The notes: generated by a model from the sequence alone, not told the origin. A stretch of DNA of 64,000 nt from Actinophytocola sp963727495 (GCA_963727495.1 CAVSGQ010000008.1:1-64000), one strand, 5' to 3'. Numbered from the stretch's first letter, positions 1 through 10,318 are shown. Program-made: numbers and translations.

Positions 1-1
1 C

Positions 2-1794
2 CAAACCGAGTTCACCTTCCCATTGGCAGTCGATGCCGGTGCCGCAACTGTCGTCGTCACGATGACCGCGCAAGCTATCGGCACGGATGCGCAAGCACCT
101 GCCCTCGCCGACGCCGTGCGGATTGAGTTGCCCGTGCGCCGCTACGAAACCCCTGAAGTTGTTGCCACATCGGGTACGGTCCCGCCCGAGGGCGTGATCG
201 AAGCGATTCGCGTGCCGGCCGAGGCGACCGACGATGGTGCATTGCAAATCCAGCTTGAACCGAGCCTGGCCGCCGGGCTAGTCGACGGGCTGAACTATCT
301 CGAACATTATCCGTATGAATGCAACGAGCAGACAGTGAGCCGCTTCCTGCCCAATCTGCTGACGGTGCGGGCTTTGCGCACGCTCAGTATCCCCGACCCG
401 GAACTAGAGAATCAACTGGCCTACCAGTTGGGCATTGCCGTGCAACGGCTGGTCAACCGCCAAAACGCCGATGGCGGCTGGGGCTACTGGCCCGGTGAAG
501 AGAGTTCGCCCTTTATTACAAGTTACGTGTTATGGGGGTTGGCCACGGCCCAGCAGATGGAATACACTGTCCCCAAAGTGACGCTGGCCAATGCAGTAGG
601 CTATCTCGACCGCCAGTTTAAGGCCCCCAAGGATGTTGAACAGAATTGGCTGCTCAATGAGATGGCCTTTATGAACTATGTCCTCTCGGAGATGGGCGAA
701 GGCGATCCGGGCCGCGCCAGCACGCTCTTTGATGCACGCGAACGGCTCAGCCACTATGGTCGCGCGCTGTTAGCTATGACGTTGGACAATATCGCCAAGC
801 AGGATGGGAGCGGAACGGACACGCGCATCGAAACGCTGCTGGACGATCTCTATGGCGCGGCGCACTTGAGCGCCACGGGGGCATCGTGGCATGAAACGGG
901 CATGGACTACCAGACGCTCAACACCGATGTGCGCACAACCAGCATGGTACTGGCAGCCTTTGTCCGCTTGGAGCCAACGCAACCGCTGCTGCCGGCAGTG
1001 GTGCGCTGGCTGATGAGTGCCCGCAAAGTAGGCTACTGGTCAACCACGCAGGAGAACGCGTGGGCCATCATCGCCCTAACCGACTGGTTGGCCGCCTCCG
1101 GTGAGCTGAATGCCGATTATACATGGCATGTGCAACTCAATGGGGATGAGCTTGGCAGCGATGTGGTAACGCCCGACAATGTGCGCGAAACAACGACCTT
1201 GCGCGTCGCCGTAGCGGATCTGCTGCGCGACCAGAGCAATCTGCTCGAAATCAATCGCAGCAACGCCAGCGGCCAACTTTACTACACAGCCCGCCTGCAA
1301 TACTATCTGGATGCGCTTGCCATCGATCGCGCGACCGCGGCATTGTGGTGGATCGGCGCTTTGCGGTGGACGGGACAACTGTCGACAGCGCCAAGGTCGG
1401 TGACATCATCAGTGTCACGGTGACCATCGTTGCGCCAACCGATCTCTATCAGGCGCTGATCGAAGTGCCGATCCCAGCCGGCGCAGAGCCGATCGACACC
1501 AGTTTGGCAACCACGTCGGAGAGCCTGGCGGGGCCACAAGTGGACGTGATGGCGGATAGCAGTGGGCAGAAGCAGCAGCCGTGGCTCTTCTGGACGCCGA
1601 CCTACACCGATCTGCGCGATGACAAGGTCGCGCTCTTCGCCACGCGCCTGCCCGCCGGCGCGTACACCTACACCTTCCAACTGCGCGCCACCGTCCCCGG
1701 CGAATATCGCGTCCTGCCGGTCTATGCCGAGATGATGTACTTCAACGAAGTGTGGGGCCGCAGCGCCGGGTCACAGTTCACCGTGACGCAGTAG
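2..1794 (+). CDS. Alpha-2-macroglobulin family protein, C-terminal part, frameshifted
   Basis: This is the C-terminal part of a bacterial alpha-2-macroglobulin, a secreted or periplasmic protease trap. The reading frame is open from the window edge, so the N-terminus lies upstream. The thioester motif is visible as YPYECNEQTVSRFLP (CxEQ), followed by the alpha-helical thioester-domain pattern (NRQNADGGWGYWPGEESSPF, later YWSTTQENAWAI) and a receptor-binding-like C-terminal domain ending in FTVTQ at 1794. The frame changes from 2 to 1 near 1,325-1,335. The second frame reads RDRGIVVDRRFAVDG, which continues the family pattern directly, so one base seems to be missing. This is either a sequencing error or a recent mutation. 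The gene belongs to the moderate-GC left segment and is not actinobacterial in style. Confidence 0.85.
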
Positions 1795-2192
1795 GGGGGT
1801 GCGTAGGGGTTTGCAACTGCCAAAAAGCGGTTCTTGACGGGATAGAATATGGGGGGATTGGGTAATTCTTTGTGTAACGAATCCCCGATCCCTCCATATC
1901 CTGAGCATCCACTAACGTATGCCTGCACAACAACGTCGTTACATCCAAGTAAATCAGTCAAGTAAATCAGTCATCTCAACCGCGCCCAGCAGTTTAATCA
2001 CCGCACGCTGGGCGTCGGTCGTCCCATGCGATCGGGTGATATTCAGGCCGTCATAAGCCTGCATCAGAAGCATGGTTGCAACACAGATACCCCTTGCCAT
2101 ATCCCACGTACGAATGGTTTCACACCGGATGGCCAGCCACTGATCGGCAGCTAGCCATCCGGAGTGAAAACGCAAAGGAACATGACGGAAAA
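1795..2192. other. Intergenic region with a hairpin and a short tandem duplication
   Basis: No gene is supported here. A 13-bp tandem duplication (AAGTAAATCAGTC, twice) lies at 1947-1972. An imperfect inverted repeat with 16-bp arms and one mismatch pairs 2118-2133 with 2154-2169 around a 20-base loop. It ends 23 bases before the first plausible start of the next gene, so it could be a terminator for the macroglobulin gene or a 5' leader structure of the secreted protein. There is no run of T after the hairpin on the plus strand. Confidence 0.5.
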
Positions 2193-3913
2193 ATGAACCC
2201 AATAATGAACCCAATGAAGAAATCATCAACCTTTCCATTGAAAAGCCACCCGACGAAGCTGCGACAGTCCGTGCGACAGGTACTGCTCCTGCTCGCGTTG
2301 ATCACGCTGTACCCCATGAGCGTACAGGCACAAACGCCAACGAGCATTGATCACCCGGACGTGACGATCCTCGAACAACGCGAGACGCCGGATGGCGTGA
2401 ACACTACGTTGCGCATCGACGTCCGTAAGGACGCCTTCCTCTCTTCGCGCCAGCCCGATAGCAATTTCGGTAGTGATGGTGCACTGCGCCTTGGTTGGAG
2501 CGGCAGCGTTTATGAGGCGATGCGCATTCTGATTGAGTTCGATATTGGCGCGATTCCGGACAACGCAGTGATCAACCGCACGGAGTTATTCATCTATCAA
2601 GAAGGTGTAACGCCCGGCGGCGACCGTCCGATGGACTACCGGGCGCAATTTATGCGTTCGTCGTGGGATGAAGGGCAGGTCACGTGGAACAACGCCAATT
2701 ACCTGGGTGGCGATTCGTTGCCATTAGGGAGCGTTGATCCGGGCATCGGCTGGAAAAGCGCGGACGTGACAAGCCTGGTCAAGACCTGGTACAGCGGTGG
2801 GCGCTCGAACCACGGGTTGATCGTCACTGGCGATGAGACACCCGCCAATAACCGGATGAGTGAATTTTCTTCACGGGAACGAGGCTCAAACGCCCCCTAC
2901 ATTGTGATCGATTACACCACCGTTTGCGATAATCAGGCACCGGCGGCCACTGTTGAAGTACTGCCAACCTACTCACCGAGCTATTTTCTGGTTTCGTGGA
3001 ATGGCACTGACACAGCGCCCAGCGGCTGCGATCCCAGTGGCATTGCATCTTTTGATGTCGAGTACCGGATCAATGGTAGTTCCTGGCAACAATGGAAAAA
3101 TCAGACCCAGTCGACATCGAATCATTTCAAGGACTGGGCTGAAATGGCGACTTCGTCGAATTCCGTGCCCGCGCCACCGACAACGCCGGCAATATCCAAA
3201 GCTTTGGCAACCCACAAACCAGTACGCGCATCGATGCCGAACCGCCCACCGTCATCGTTAATCCTTTGCCCACCACTACCGTCGCGCCATTCTTTACCTT
3301 GACGTGGAGCGGGACAGATAACCTCTCTGGCGTTGCTCATTATGACGTACAGTGGCGCGAGAACGAAGGCGTCTGGACAACGTTGATGGAAGAAGTTAAC
3401 CAGACTTCCTACCAAGTGACAGGTGCACAGAATGGCGTCACGTATGACTTCCGTATCCGTGCCACCGACAATGTGGGCAACGGCGGGAGTGGCCCGACAA
3501 TCCCCAGGCAAGCACAACCATTGCAGCCCATGGCGTGGCTACGGTGGTGCCGGTCCAGCCTGGTATTCTCAAACCCACCACCCCTTCTCCCAGCACTTTT
3601 CAGGTCAGTTGGAGTCGGACGGCTGCAACGGTGTGCCAATCACAGCCTACAACATCTACTATCAATTTGATGGCGGAAACTGGCAGAAGTGGCAGACCTT
3701 TACCGGTAGCCGACCAGCGCCCAATTCCCATTTGAGCAGATGGGGCACGGCGACGGCATCTATGGCTTTGAGGCGATCGCCATTAGCGGTGAAATCGCGA
3801 GCCGCAACGCTTTCAAGCCGAAGCGACCATGCTGGTTGACTGGCCGATGCCATCCAGGTACAAGCCTACCTGCCATTGATCGGAGTTCAAGCCAACCGCT
3901 CGCTGCCCAGTAG
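2193..3913 (+). pseudogene. Secreted DNRLRE / fibronectin-like repeat protein, several frameshifts
   Basis: The start at 2193 (or ATG 2205) gives a signal peptide: lysines and arginines, then the hydrophobic run VLLLLALITLYPM, and a likely cleavage at VQA-Q. Residues after that match the DNRLRE pattern, a beta-rich module of secreted and cell-surface proteins (DAFLSSRQPDSNFGSDGALR, then LIEFDIGAIPDNAVINRTEL). After about 3,140 the coding signal hops between all three frames. The pieces still read as fibronectin-III-like domains (LTWSGTDNLSGVAHYDVQW; FRIRATDNVGNGGSG; ITAYNIYYQFDGGNWQKW). The last piece contains VQAYLPLIG near the end, a tail I associate with secreted Chloroflexota proteins. 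At least four single-base shifts are needed to join the pieces. The same high shift density in neighbouring genes points to poor sequence quality rather than true decay. Confidence 0.6.
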
Positions 3914-4035
3914 GCAAAGAAATCACAATCAATACAGTACTTACGCAGCGCCGACAGCATCGCTAGTGATACACGATGAGCAGACGAACCAAATTTTACA
4001 CAAGGCCTGCGTAAGTCCTAGATAGTTGAAATGGC

Positions 4036-4913
4036 CTAAGACGCTTCCACCCTTTCCAAAATCATCTCCAGGGCTTCACGGCCAAATATGTAGCGTTCGC
4101 CGCAAAAGTGGCAGTCGACCACGGCCTGGCCTTCGGCAATAAGTGCTTCAAAGTCTTCACGACCTAAAGCCGTCAGCGCCTTTTCCGAGCGCGCCCAGCT
4201 ACAGGCACATTCAAAACGCACTTCATGATGCTCCAGCACATCATACGGGATGCCGGCAAAGACCTGCGCCAATATTTCCTCGGGCGTCTGTCCGGCCATC
4301 AGCACCTCGGCCAGGGGAGCCATGTCATCCAGGTGTTCGGCGATAGTACGCAATGCAGTGACTTCGTGGCCGGGCATGGTTTCAAGCAGCAGACCGCCCG
4401 CTGCGACCAGTGTGCCGTCCGCTGCCACTTTGACACCGATCTCCACCAGCGAGGGCACTTGTTCAGAATGGGTCAGATAATAGACCAGATCGCTATCCAG
4501 CAACCCAGTCTGCAACGGGATGACGCCTTCGTACAGACCTTTCAGCCCGAGGTCCTTGACCACCGTGAGGATACCGATTGAACCCAACGTGCTGGCAATA
4601 CGGTGCGGATCGAGGCCCGGCGGCGCTTCCCATTCCGCGCGCCCACGTAGCCGCGAATACGCCCATTGCTGTCACTCTCCGCCACGACTTTATGCAACGG
4701 CCCATTGGCTTCGACTTTGAGCGCCACCCGTTGCCTAATTTTCAACAGTGCCCCAAGCAACGTCGCGCCGGTTAGCCCGTACCCCAGGGCAACTGTCGCG
4801 GCCGCCCCGGTACGATGCCGTCGCCGCGCTTCAATGACCGCATCGGTCGTCAAACAGGCGATCCCGCGCACGCCCACTTCTCTTGCCAGCACCCGCACCA
4901 TATAATCGCTCAT
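4036..4913 (-). CDS. hslO: Hsp33 redox-regulated chaperonin, frameshifted
   Basis: Hsp33 is a cytosolic holdase activated by oxidation of a C-terminal zinc centre. The N-terminal half starts at 4913 (MSDYMVRVLAREVGVRG) and includes GYGLTGATLLGALLK and SNGRIRGYVGAR. The C-terminal half, in another frame, begins LGSIGILTVVKDLGLKGLYE and carries the four zinc-binding cysteines as CAC and CHFC (FECACSWARSEK and VVDCHFCGERY). The two halves join near 4,630, where restoring one base gives the family-like sequence EWEAPPGLDPHR. The break is therefore probably one missing G in a GG(G)AA run. The total length of about 292 residues is normal for the family. The gene is isolated between two other left-segment genes. 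Confidence 0.85.
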
Positions 4914-5045
4914 ATTTCCTATCCCCTCTGCACACGATTGTCAAGAAATAAGTTTGTGCGTCGCTAAAAGATTAGGGGATGGCAGGGGATGCGTCCTGTA
5001 ATCCCTAATCTCCCAATTTATCGAATATCCCTTGACAATTCCTAT

Positions 5046-6446
5046 CTACCCCACCACCGTCCATGTACGCCGGCCATCTGCTTCCGATACCAGGGCATAG
5101 ATCAACCCGGGCAAGCGCACAATCGAACCATGCTCAAAATCTTGCACCGTGGCCGTGAAACCATCTTCCTTGTCGGTCGCCCAGCCCAAACCAGCGCGCA
5201 CCTGGGGCGAAGAACGCCATACCTTGCCAAAGCCTCGAATCGGCTGCAGGCGATCCGCCGGTGGCACGATTGATGGATCCAACTCTGCTTCGCCTTCGCG
5301 GAAGGTATCATCGAATAGATCCCAAGTGCCGTCGCTGTAGATCGCATAGATGCGCAACTCATCACTGCGCCACAACATGAGGCCCTGCTCAAACGTCTGC
5401 ATTGCAGCAGGTAGCTCAACTGCCTGCTCACTGCGAGCATAGCCAAGCCGACTCTGCAACGTCTTATCTGTCGCCCACAGATCGGCAAAGCGACCCGTGG
5501 GGCGGAATCGGCCCGCGGGTGGTTCATCCGGCAGCGGTTGGAGTGTGCCGGGTATGGGCGTAGCAGTTGGCAAGGTCGCCGGCGGCGTGGGCGTTGGCAG
5601 CAGGACGGATGCAACGGTCGCTACTGCTGTAGACGGGGGTATTGTGGAGGCCAGCGGCTGCCAGGTTGCTGCGGCCGGTTCAACGGGCCAGAATTCACCG
5701 GCAAAGGTGCCGATAAAGAGACAATGTCCGCCATCGGCCAGGATCGGCGATACCGCCAGCGACAAAAGCGTATTGGTGTACGTGCGCCCAGCCAGACGGG
5801 GATCAGCCCACTGCTCTACCGTCGTCCCGTTGTCACGGACGCGCCAAAGGCCGTACGACCCCAGTACATAAGAAAGCCCATTCTCTTGGTTCGCCGGGGC
5901 GGGGACAATTGCAAGGACATTTGCGCCGTCAGGTTGCGCCAGATCGACGCGCTGCCAACTGGCTCCTTGTCGGTCGTAACCTCAATCGTACTATCGTAGT
6001 CCGCTTTGCGCACGGGGATGTTCGGTTCCGCTGTCGGCGCGGGCAATAAGCTGGCCTGCATCGTTGGCGAAATTGTGTTGGTAGATGTGAATACCATCGT
6101 CAAATTTCTCGCCCCCGTCTGCCGATTGAAAGAGGGACTCACCTGATTCCCACGGGTTAATACGGTTGTAATGGGTGTGGGCCAGCAAGGTTTGATCGGC
6201 GGCATAGTTGGGTGAGATCAGGATGTCGTCGACACGCAAATGGTTGAGTCCCTGCCAATTTGGTTGCCAGCTTTCGCCGCCATCTGTCGAACGAAAGACG
6301 CCGCCGCCCAAAGCCTCACGTGCGTATCCACCGGCAAAGACCGTCTGATCGGCGGCAAAATTGGGAGAAACCGCCACGGTCACGGTGGCCAGTCCATCAA
6401 AGAGTAGTCCGTTGCGCAAATAGCGCCAGTTCCGCACCGTCGTCAA
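5046..6446 (-). pseudogene. BNR-repeat (sortilin-like) secreted protein, truncated at the seam and frameshifted
   Basis: The minus strand codes for beta-propeller-like repeats, seen as two copies of a SPNFAADQTVFAGG / SPNYAADQTLLAH element and FRSTDGGESWQPN, typical of BNR/Asp-box repeat proteins of Chloroflexota. The frame changes at least twice between 6,200 and 5,900. It then continues as LGSYGLWRVRDNGTTVEQWA and a C-terminal region with two related modules (RFADLWATDKTLQSRLGYA; GFGKVWRSSPQVRAGLGWA), ending in TWTVVG at 5046. A low-complexity Thr/Pro linker (TPTPPATLPTATPIPGTLQP) lies before these modules and suggests an extracellular protein. The 5' end is lost where actinobacterial DNA begins. 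The exact role is unknown. Confidence 0.55.
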
Positions 6447-6583
6447 TGGTGCGGAAGATCAGAACCGCCAGCAATACGCGGCTGTTGCCTGCGGGCAGGC
6501 GGCCAGCGCGTACTGCTGCTGTACCTGAACGCCCAGTGCGCAGCCCGCCTGCTGCAGCAACTCCCAAGCAGCCGGGCTGGCTG
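6447..6583. other. Probable assembly junction between two genomes
   Basis: To the left, the minus strand codes for the Chloroflexota-like BNR protein. To the right, the plus strand enters the middle of an actinobacterial LCP domain. Base composition rises sharply across this stretch, from mixed to about three-quarters GC. Neither gene has its proper end here: the BNR gene has no start and the LCP gene has no N-terminal two-thirds. The changeover cannot be placed more precisely than about 6,450-6,580. A fused contig explains this better than a natural recombination. Confidence 0.75.
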
Positions 6584-7099
6584 CGCGGGGTGAACGCGCT
6601 GAAGTTCGTCCGCCAGCGGCACGGCGTGCCCGGCGGCGACCTCGGCCGGGTGCGCCGCCAGCAGGCGTTCCTCGCCGGCCTGGCGAACCGGCTGTTCAGC
6701 ACCGGCACGCTGGCCGACCCGGGCCGGCTGGCGAACCTCGTCGACGCGCTGACCAGGTCGGTGGTGCTGGACCGGAACTGGGACCTGCTCACGTTCGCCC
6801 GGCAGGTGGCCGGTCTCGCCGGCGACCGGATCGAGTTCTCCACCATCCCGACGATCCGGCCCGACCTGCCCACGCCCTACGACGGCAGCGCGGTCGAGGT
6901 CGACCCGGCGCGGGTCAGGGCCTACGTCCACGGGCTGCTGACCGGCCCGGCCCGGACCACCGGCGAGACCGCCGGCGAGGCCGACACGGCCGGCACCGGC
7001 ACGCCGTCGACCGTGGCCCGGGCCGACTCCGGCGGCACCGCGCCGATGGGCCACGCCGACGAGCCGATCACCGCCGGCGGCGTGCCCTGCGTCAACTGA
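6584..7099 (+). CDS. LCP (LytR-CpsA-Psr) family protein, C-terminal fragment
   Basis: The translation enters the family at LRGVNALKFVRQRHG, followed by PGGDLGRVRRQQAFLAGL. This is the conserved arginine-rich motif of LCP phosphotransferases, which attach wall teichoic acid or arabinogalactan-type polymers to peptidoglycan at the outer face of the membrane. The upstream transmembrane segment and the first conserved motifs are missing because the frame starts at the contig seam. The C-terminus is a Thr/Gly/Ala-rich tail ending in GGVPCVN. An intact copy in the source genome would be expected to be about 350-500 residues. The match rests on one strong motif. Confidence 0.7.
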   Translation, partial: RGVNALKFVRQRHGVPGGDLGRVRRQQAFLAGLANRLFSTGTLADPGRLANLVDALTRSVVLDRNWDLLTFARQVAGLAGDRIEFSTIPTIRPDLPTPYDGSAVEVDPARVRAYVHGLLTGPARTTGETAGEADTAGTGTPSTVARADSGGTAPMGHADEPITAGGVPCVN

Positions 7100-7168
7100 G
7101 CGACCCGCGGCCTCGACTACGATCTTCGCGATTGCCGACCGTGTCGTCCGAGGCTGGGGGCGAACCCG

Positions 7169-8056
7169 ATGAACGCACCGCACGGCCTGACCGACCACGA
7201 TCTCCCGGGGCTGTTCCAGGGCGCCGACGCGGCATCGCTGCGCGGCCAGCGGCGGCACGTGCGCGCGGTGCAGCTGCGGCTGACGTTCGCGATCGCCGCC
7301 GCGGCGACCGGCGTGGCGACGTGGCGGGTCGGCGCGACCGCCGTCGACCTGATGTCGATCGGGACCGTGGTCGCCCTGGTGATCGTCGTGTCGGTCGAGT
7401 TCTACCTGAAGTCCGTGCGCCCCGAGGAGACCTGGTACGACGGCCGCGCGCTCGCCGAGTCGGCGAAGAGCCTGAGCTGGCGGTACGCGGTGGCGGCGGC
7501 CCCGTTCGCGCGGGTGGTCGCGGACGCGCGGGCCGCGTACGTCGACGGGCTGACGATGCTGCTGCACGACGCCCCGCCGACGAGCATCCGGCCGACGAGT
7601 GCGCCGGCGGTGACCGAGTCCATGCAGGCGCTGCGGGACAGCCCGCTCGAGGTCCGGCGCGAGGTATACCTGCGGGACCGCGTCGAGGACCAGCGGGCCT
7701 GGTACTCGGGCAAGGCCGAGCGCAACGAGACCCTGGCCTACCGGTGGGGTCTCGCGCTGCTCACCGTCGAGATCGCCGGCATCCCGGCCGCGCTGGCCCG
7801 CGCGGTCGGCCTGGTGAACTTCGACCTGGCCGGCGTGGTCGCCGCGTTCATCGGCGCGGGCGCGGCGTGGCTCGCGGTGCGCCAGTACGGGACCAACGCG
7901 CGTGCCTACACCTACGCCGCGCACGAGCTGTCCATCGTCTACCAGCGGCTGCTCGCCGTCACCGACGAGGCCGCGTGGGCGGCGGAGGTGGCCGACGCCG
8001 AGGAGGCCATCAGCCGCGAGCACACGATGTGGCGCGCCTCCCGCTCCGGTTCCTGA
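7169..8056 (+). CDS. SLATT-domain (DUF4231-like) membrane protein
   Basis: This 295-residue protein has two pairs of membrane helices. The first pair lies at about residues 35-75 (LTFAIAAAATGVATW; LMSIGTVVALVIVVSVEFYL) and the second at about 195-240. After the first pair comes WYDGRALAESAKSLSWRYAV, and before the second comes REVYLRDRVEDQRAWYSGKA. These two signatures fit the SLATT_3 and SLATT_1 halves of SLATT proteins. In many bacteria these two-TM modules are predicted pore-forming effectors of nucleotide-controlled conflict systems. Here there is no nucleotide cyclase or SLOG sensor beside it, so the role is open. The start at 7169 has GGGGGCGA upstream. It stands alone between the LCP fragment and ohrR. 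Confidence 0.7.
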   Translation: MNAPHGLTDHDLPGLFQGADAASLRGQRRHVRAVQLRLTFAIAAAATGVATWRVGATAVDLMSIGTVVALVIVVSVEFYLKSVRPEETWYDGRALAESAKSLSWRYAVAAAPFARVVADARAAYVDGLTMLLHDAPPTSIRPTSAPAVTESMQALRDSPLEVRREVYLRDRVEDQRAWYSGKAERNETLAYRWGLALLTVEIAGIPAALARAVGLVNFDLAGVVAAFIGAGAAWLAVRQYGTNARAYTYAAHELSIVYQRLLAVTDEAAWAAEVADAEEAISREHTMWRASRSGS

Positions 8057-8090
8057 GCCCTGCCGTCTCATCCGGAAGTTACCTCGCCCA

Positions 8091-8116
8091 CAATTAGATT
8101 GCACACAACTGAATTG
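8091..8116. promoter_or_regulatory. Probable OhrR operator upstream of ohrR-ohr
   Basis: An inverted repeat CAATT (8091-8095) to AATTG (8112-8116) encloses a second one, TTG-CACA-CAA (8099-8108). It is an AT-rich patch in very GC-rich DNA, 30 bases before the ohrR start. OhrR repressors bind AT-rich palindromes of this kind and are released when their cysteine is oxidised by organic peroxide. The site probably controls ohrR, ohr and the following oxidoreductase together. Confidence 0.6.
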
Positions 8117-8145
8117 CGGTAGGGTCGGCCGCGGAGGTGGGACCG

Positions 8146-8595
8146 GTGGACGAGCTGAAGCTGGAGCGGCAGGTGTGCTTCGCGCTCTACGCCGCGTCCC
8201 GCGCGGTCACCCAGCTCTACCGGCCGCTGCTCGACGCGCTCGGGCTCACCTACCCGCAGTACCTCGTGATGCTCGTGCTCTGGGAGCGCGGACCGGTCAC
8301 CGTCAAGGAGCTCGGCGCCGCGCTCGACCTCGACTCCGGCACCCTCTCCCCGCTGCTCAAGCGGCTCGAGGCGGCCGGCATGGTGGCGCGCAGCCGCCGG
8401 GCGGACGACGAGCGGTCCGTCGAGGTGCGACTCACCGGCGCGGGCGCGGCGCTCAAGGAGCGGGCCGGCACCGTGCCCCGCAAGATCGCCCGGGCGACCG
8501 GGCTGCGCGCGGCCGACCTGGCCGCGCTGCGGCGCGAGCTCGTCGCGCTGACCGAGGCGGTCGGCGCGCACACCCTGACCCCCGACGAAACATAA
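8146..8595 (+). CDS. ohrR: OhrR, organic-peroxide-sensing MarR-family repressor
   Basis: The protein is a MarR-type winged-helix regulator of about 149 residues. It begins VDELKLERQVCFALYAASRA. The cysteine near residue 10, followed by the aromatic LYRPLL and YPQYLVMLVLWE segments, is the peroxide-sensing cysteine of the 1-Cys or 2-Cys OhrR group. The wing helix carries TLSPLLKRLEAAG and ARSRRADDERSVEV. GTG at 8146 is preferred because GGAGG at 8133-8137 sits 8 bases upstream, whereas the in-frame GTG at 8137 overlaps that site. It is followed after 16 bases by ohr, the classic target, so the pair is an autoregulated peroxide-response unit. Confidence 0.88.
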   Translation: MDELKLERQVCFALYAASRAVTQLYRPLLDALGLTYPQYLVMLVLWERGPVTVKELGAALDLDSGTLSPLLKRLEAAGMVARSRRADDERSVEVRLTGAGAALKERAGTVPRKIARATGLRAADLAALRRELVALTEAVGAHTLTPDET

Positions 8596-8611
8596 GAAGG
8601 AGACGATCACC

Positions 8612-9027
<416 letters not shown>

Positions 9028-9028
<1 letters not shown>

Positions 9029-10038
9029 TGGCCACCACGACCCGCGAGATCCACCTCGCCGCCCGCCCGGAGGGCTGGCCCACACCGGAGAACTTCGCCG
9101 TCGTCACCACCGAGCTGCCCGAGCCCGGCGACGGTCAGCTGCTGGTGCGCAACCGCTACATGTCGGTCGACCCGTACATGCGGCCGAAGATGAACGACGT
9201 CAAGTCGTACACCCCGCCCTACGAGGTCGGCAAGGCGCTCTACGGCGCCGCGATCGGCGAGGTCGTCGAGTCCCGTGTGGACGGTGTGGCACCGGGCGAC
9301 CTCGTGCTGCACGAGCTGGGCTGGCGCGAGCACGCCGTGGTGGACGCGAAGGCGGCCCGCAGGCTCGACCCCGTCCCGGGCGTGTCCGTCTCGCACTTCC
9401 TGGGCGCCCTGGGCGGCACCGCGCTGACCGCGTACGTCGGCCTGCTCGACGTCGCCGCGTTCCAGCCGGGTGAGACGGTGTTCGTCTCCGGCGCGGCCGG
9501 GGCGGTCGGCAGCATGGTCGGCCAGTTCGCGCGGCTGCGCGGCGCGAAGCGGGTGATCGGCAGCGCGGGCTCGCCCGAGAAGGTCGCCCACCTCACCGGG
9601 AAGCTCGGCTTCGACGCGGCGTTCGACTACCACGACGGCCACCTGTACCGGCAGCTCGCCGGCCTGGCGCCGGAGGGCGTCGACGTCTACTTCGACAACG
9701 TGGGCGGCGAGCACCTCGAGGCGGCGATCGGGAACATGAACCTGCACGGCCGGGTGGCGGTGTGCGGCTCGGTGTCCCAGTACAACGCCAAGGAGCCGCC
9801 GCCGGGCCCGCGCAACCTGAGCCTGCTCGTCGGCAAGCGGCTGACCCTGCGCGGCTTCCTCGTGTTCGACCACTACGACCGGTTCCCGGACATGATCCGC
9901 GAGGTCTCCGGCTGGCTCGCGAGCGGCGACCTGGTCGCCGACGAGACCATTGTGGACGGTGGGGTGGACGCCGCGGTGGACGCCTTCCTCGGCCTGCTGC
10001 GCGGGGAGAACACCGGCAAGATGGTGGTCCGCTTCTAG
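9028..10038 (+). CDS. NADP-dependent MDR-superfamily oxidoreductase (CurA/leukotriene-dehydrogenase-like)
   Basis: This 336-residue zinc-independent medium-chain dehydrogenase/reductase probably reduces alpha,beta-unsaturated carbonyls or quinones with NADPH. Visible motifs are RNRYMSVDPYMRPKM near the N-terminus, typical of prostaglandin reductase-like enzymes, the nucleotide-binding VSGAAGAVGSMVGQFARLRG at about residues 150-170, and DVYFDNVGGE further on. No zinc-ligand cysteines are seen. The ATG overlaps the ohr stop by one base, which supports translational coupling. A role in detoxifying peroxide-derived aldehydes or enones would fit that company but is inferred. Confidence 0.82.
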
Positions 10039-10097
10039 CCGCCCCGTGCCCCGCGCGGGCCGCAGGGCCTGCCGACCCCCCGACCCACCACGTGGCC

Positions 10098-10300
10098 GAG
10101 CCGACCCGTGGCATCGCCCAGCCGACTCCCCGCGCGGCACCGGCGGCGCGCCCGGACGCGGCCACCCGGCCACGCCACGGGACGACTCGGCCGCGCCACG
10201 GGACGGCTCGACCGCGCCACCGGTCGACTCGACCGCGCCACGAGTCGGCTCGACCGCGCCACGGGTCGGCTCGACCGCGCCACGGGTCGGCTCGCCGATG
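10098..10300. repeat. Inverted arrays of a 21-bp intergenic repeat (locus 1)
   Basis: Six head-to-tail imperfect units of 21 bp (core CCGCGCCACGGGTCGGCTCGA) run from about 10,169 to 10,295. The period was checked at 10190, 10211, 10232, 10253 and 10274. A short array in the opposite orientation (CGAGCCGACCCGTGGCATCG) precedes it at about 10,098-10,118, so the strand can fold back on itself. The locus lies between two convergent genes, the oxidoreductase ending at 10038 and the Lrp regulator ending at 10319. The same element occurs at 21.5 kb and 61.8 kb. Confidence 0.85.
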
Positions 10301-10318
10301 TCGTGGGCCGGGCCGGTG

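Noticed and set aside
1..6446. Left segment as a horizontally acquired island in the actinobacterium
   Set aside because: No integrase, tRNA, transposase or direct repeats are at its edge, the junction breaks two genes, and only this segment shows missing-base type frameshifts. A chimeric contig is simpler.
10169..10295. CRISPR-like array
   Set aside because: Units are directly adjacent with no spacers of constant length between identical repeats, and no cas gene is present in the window.
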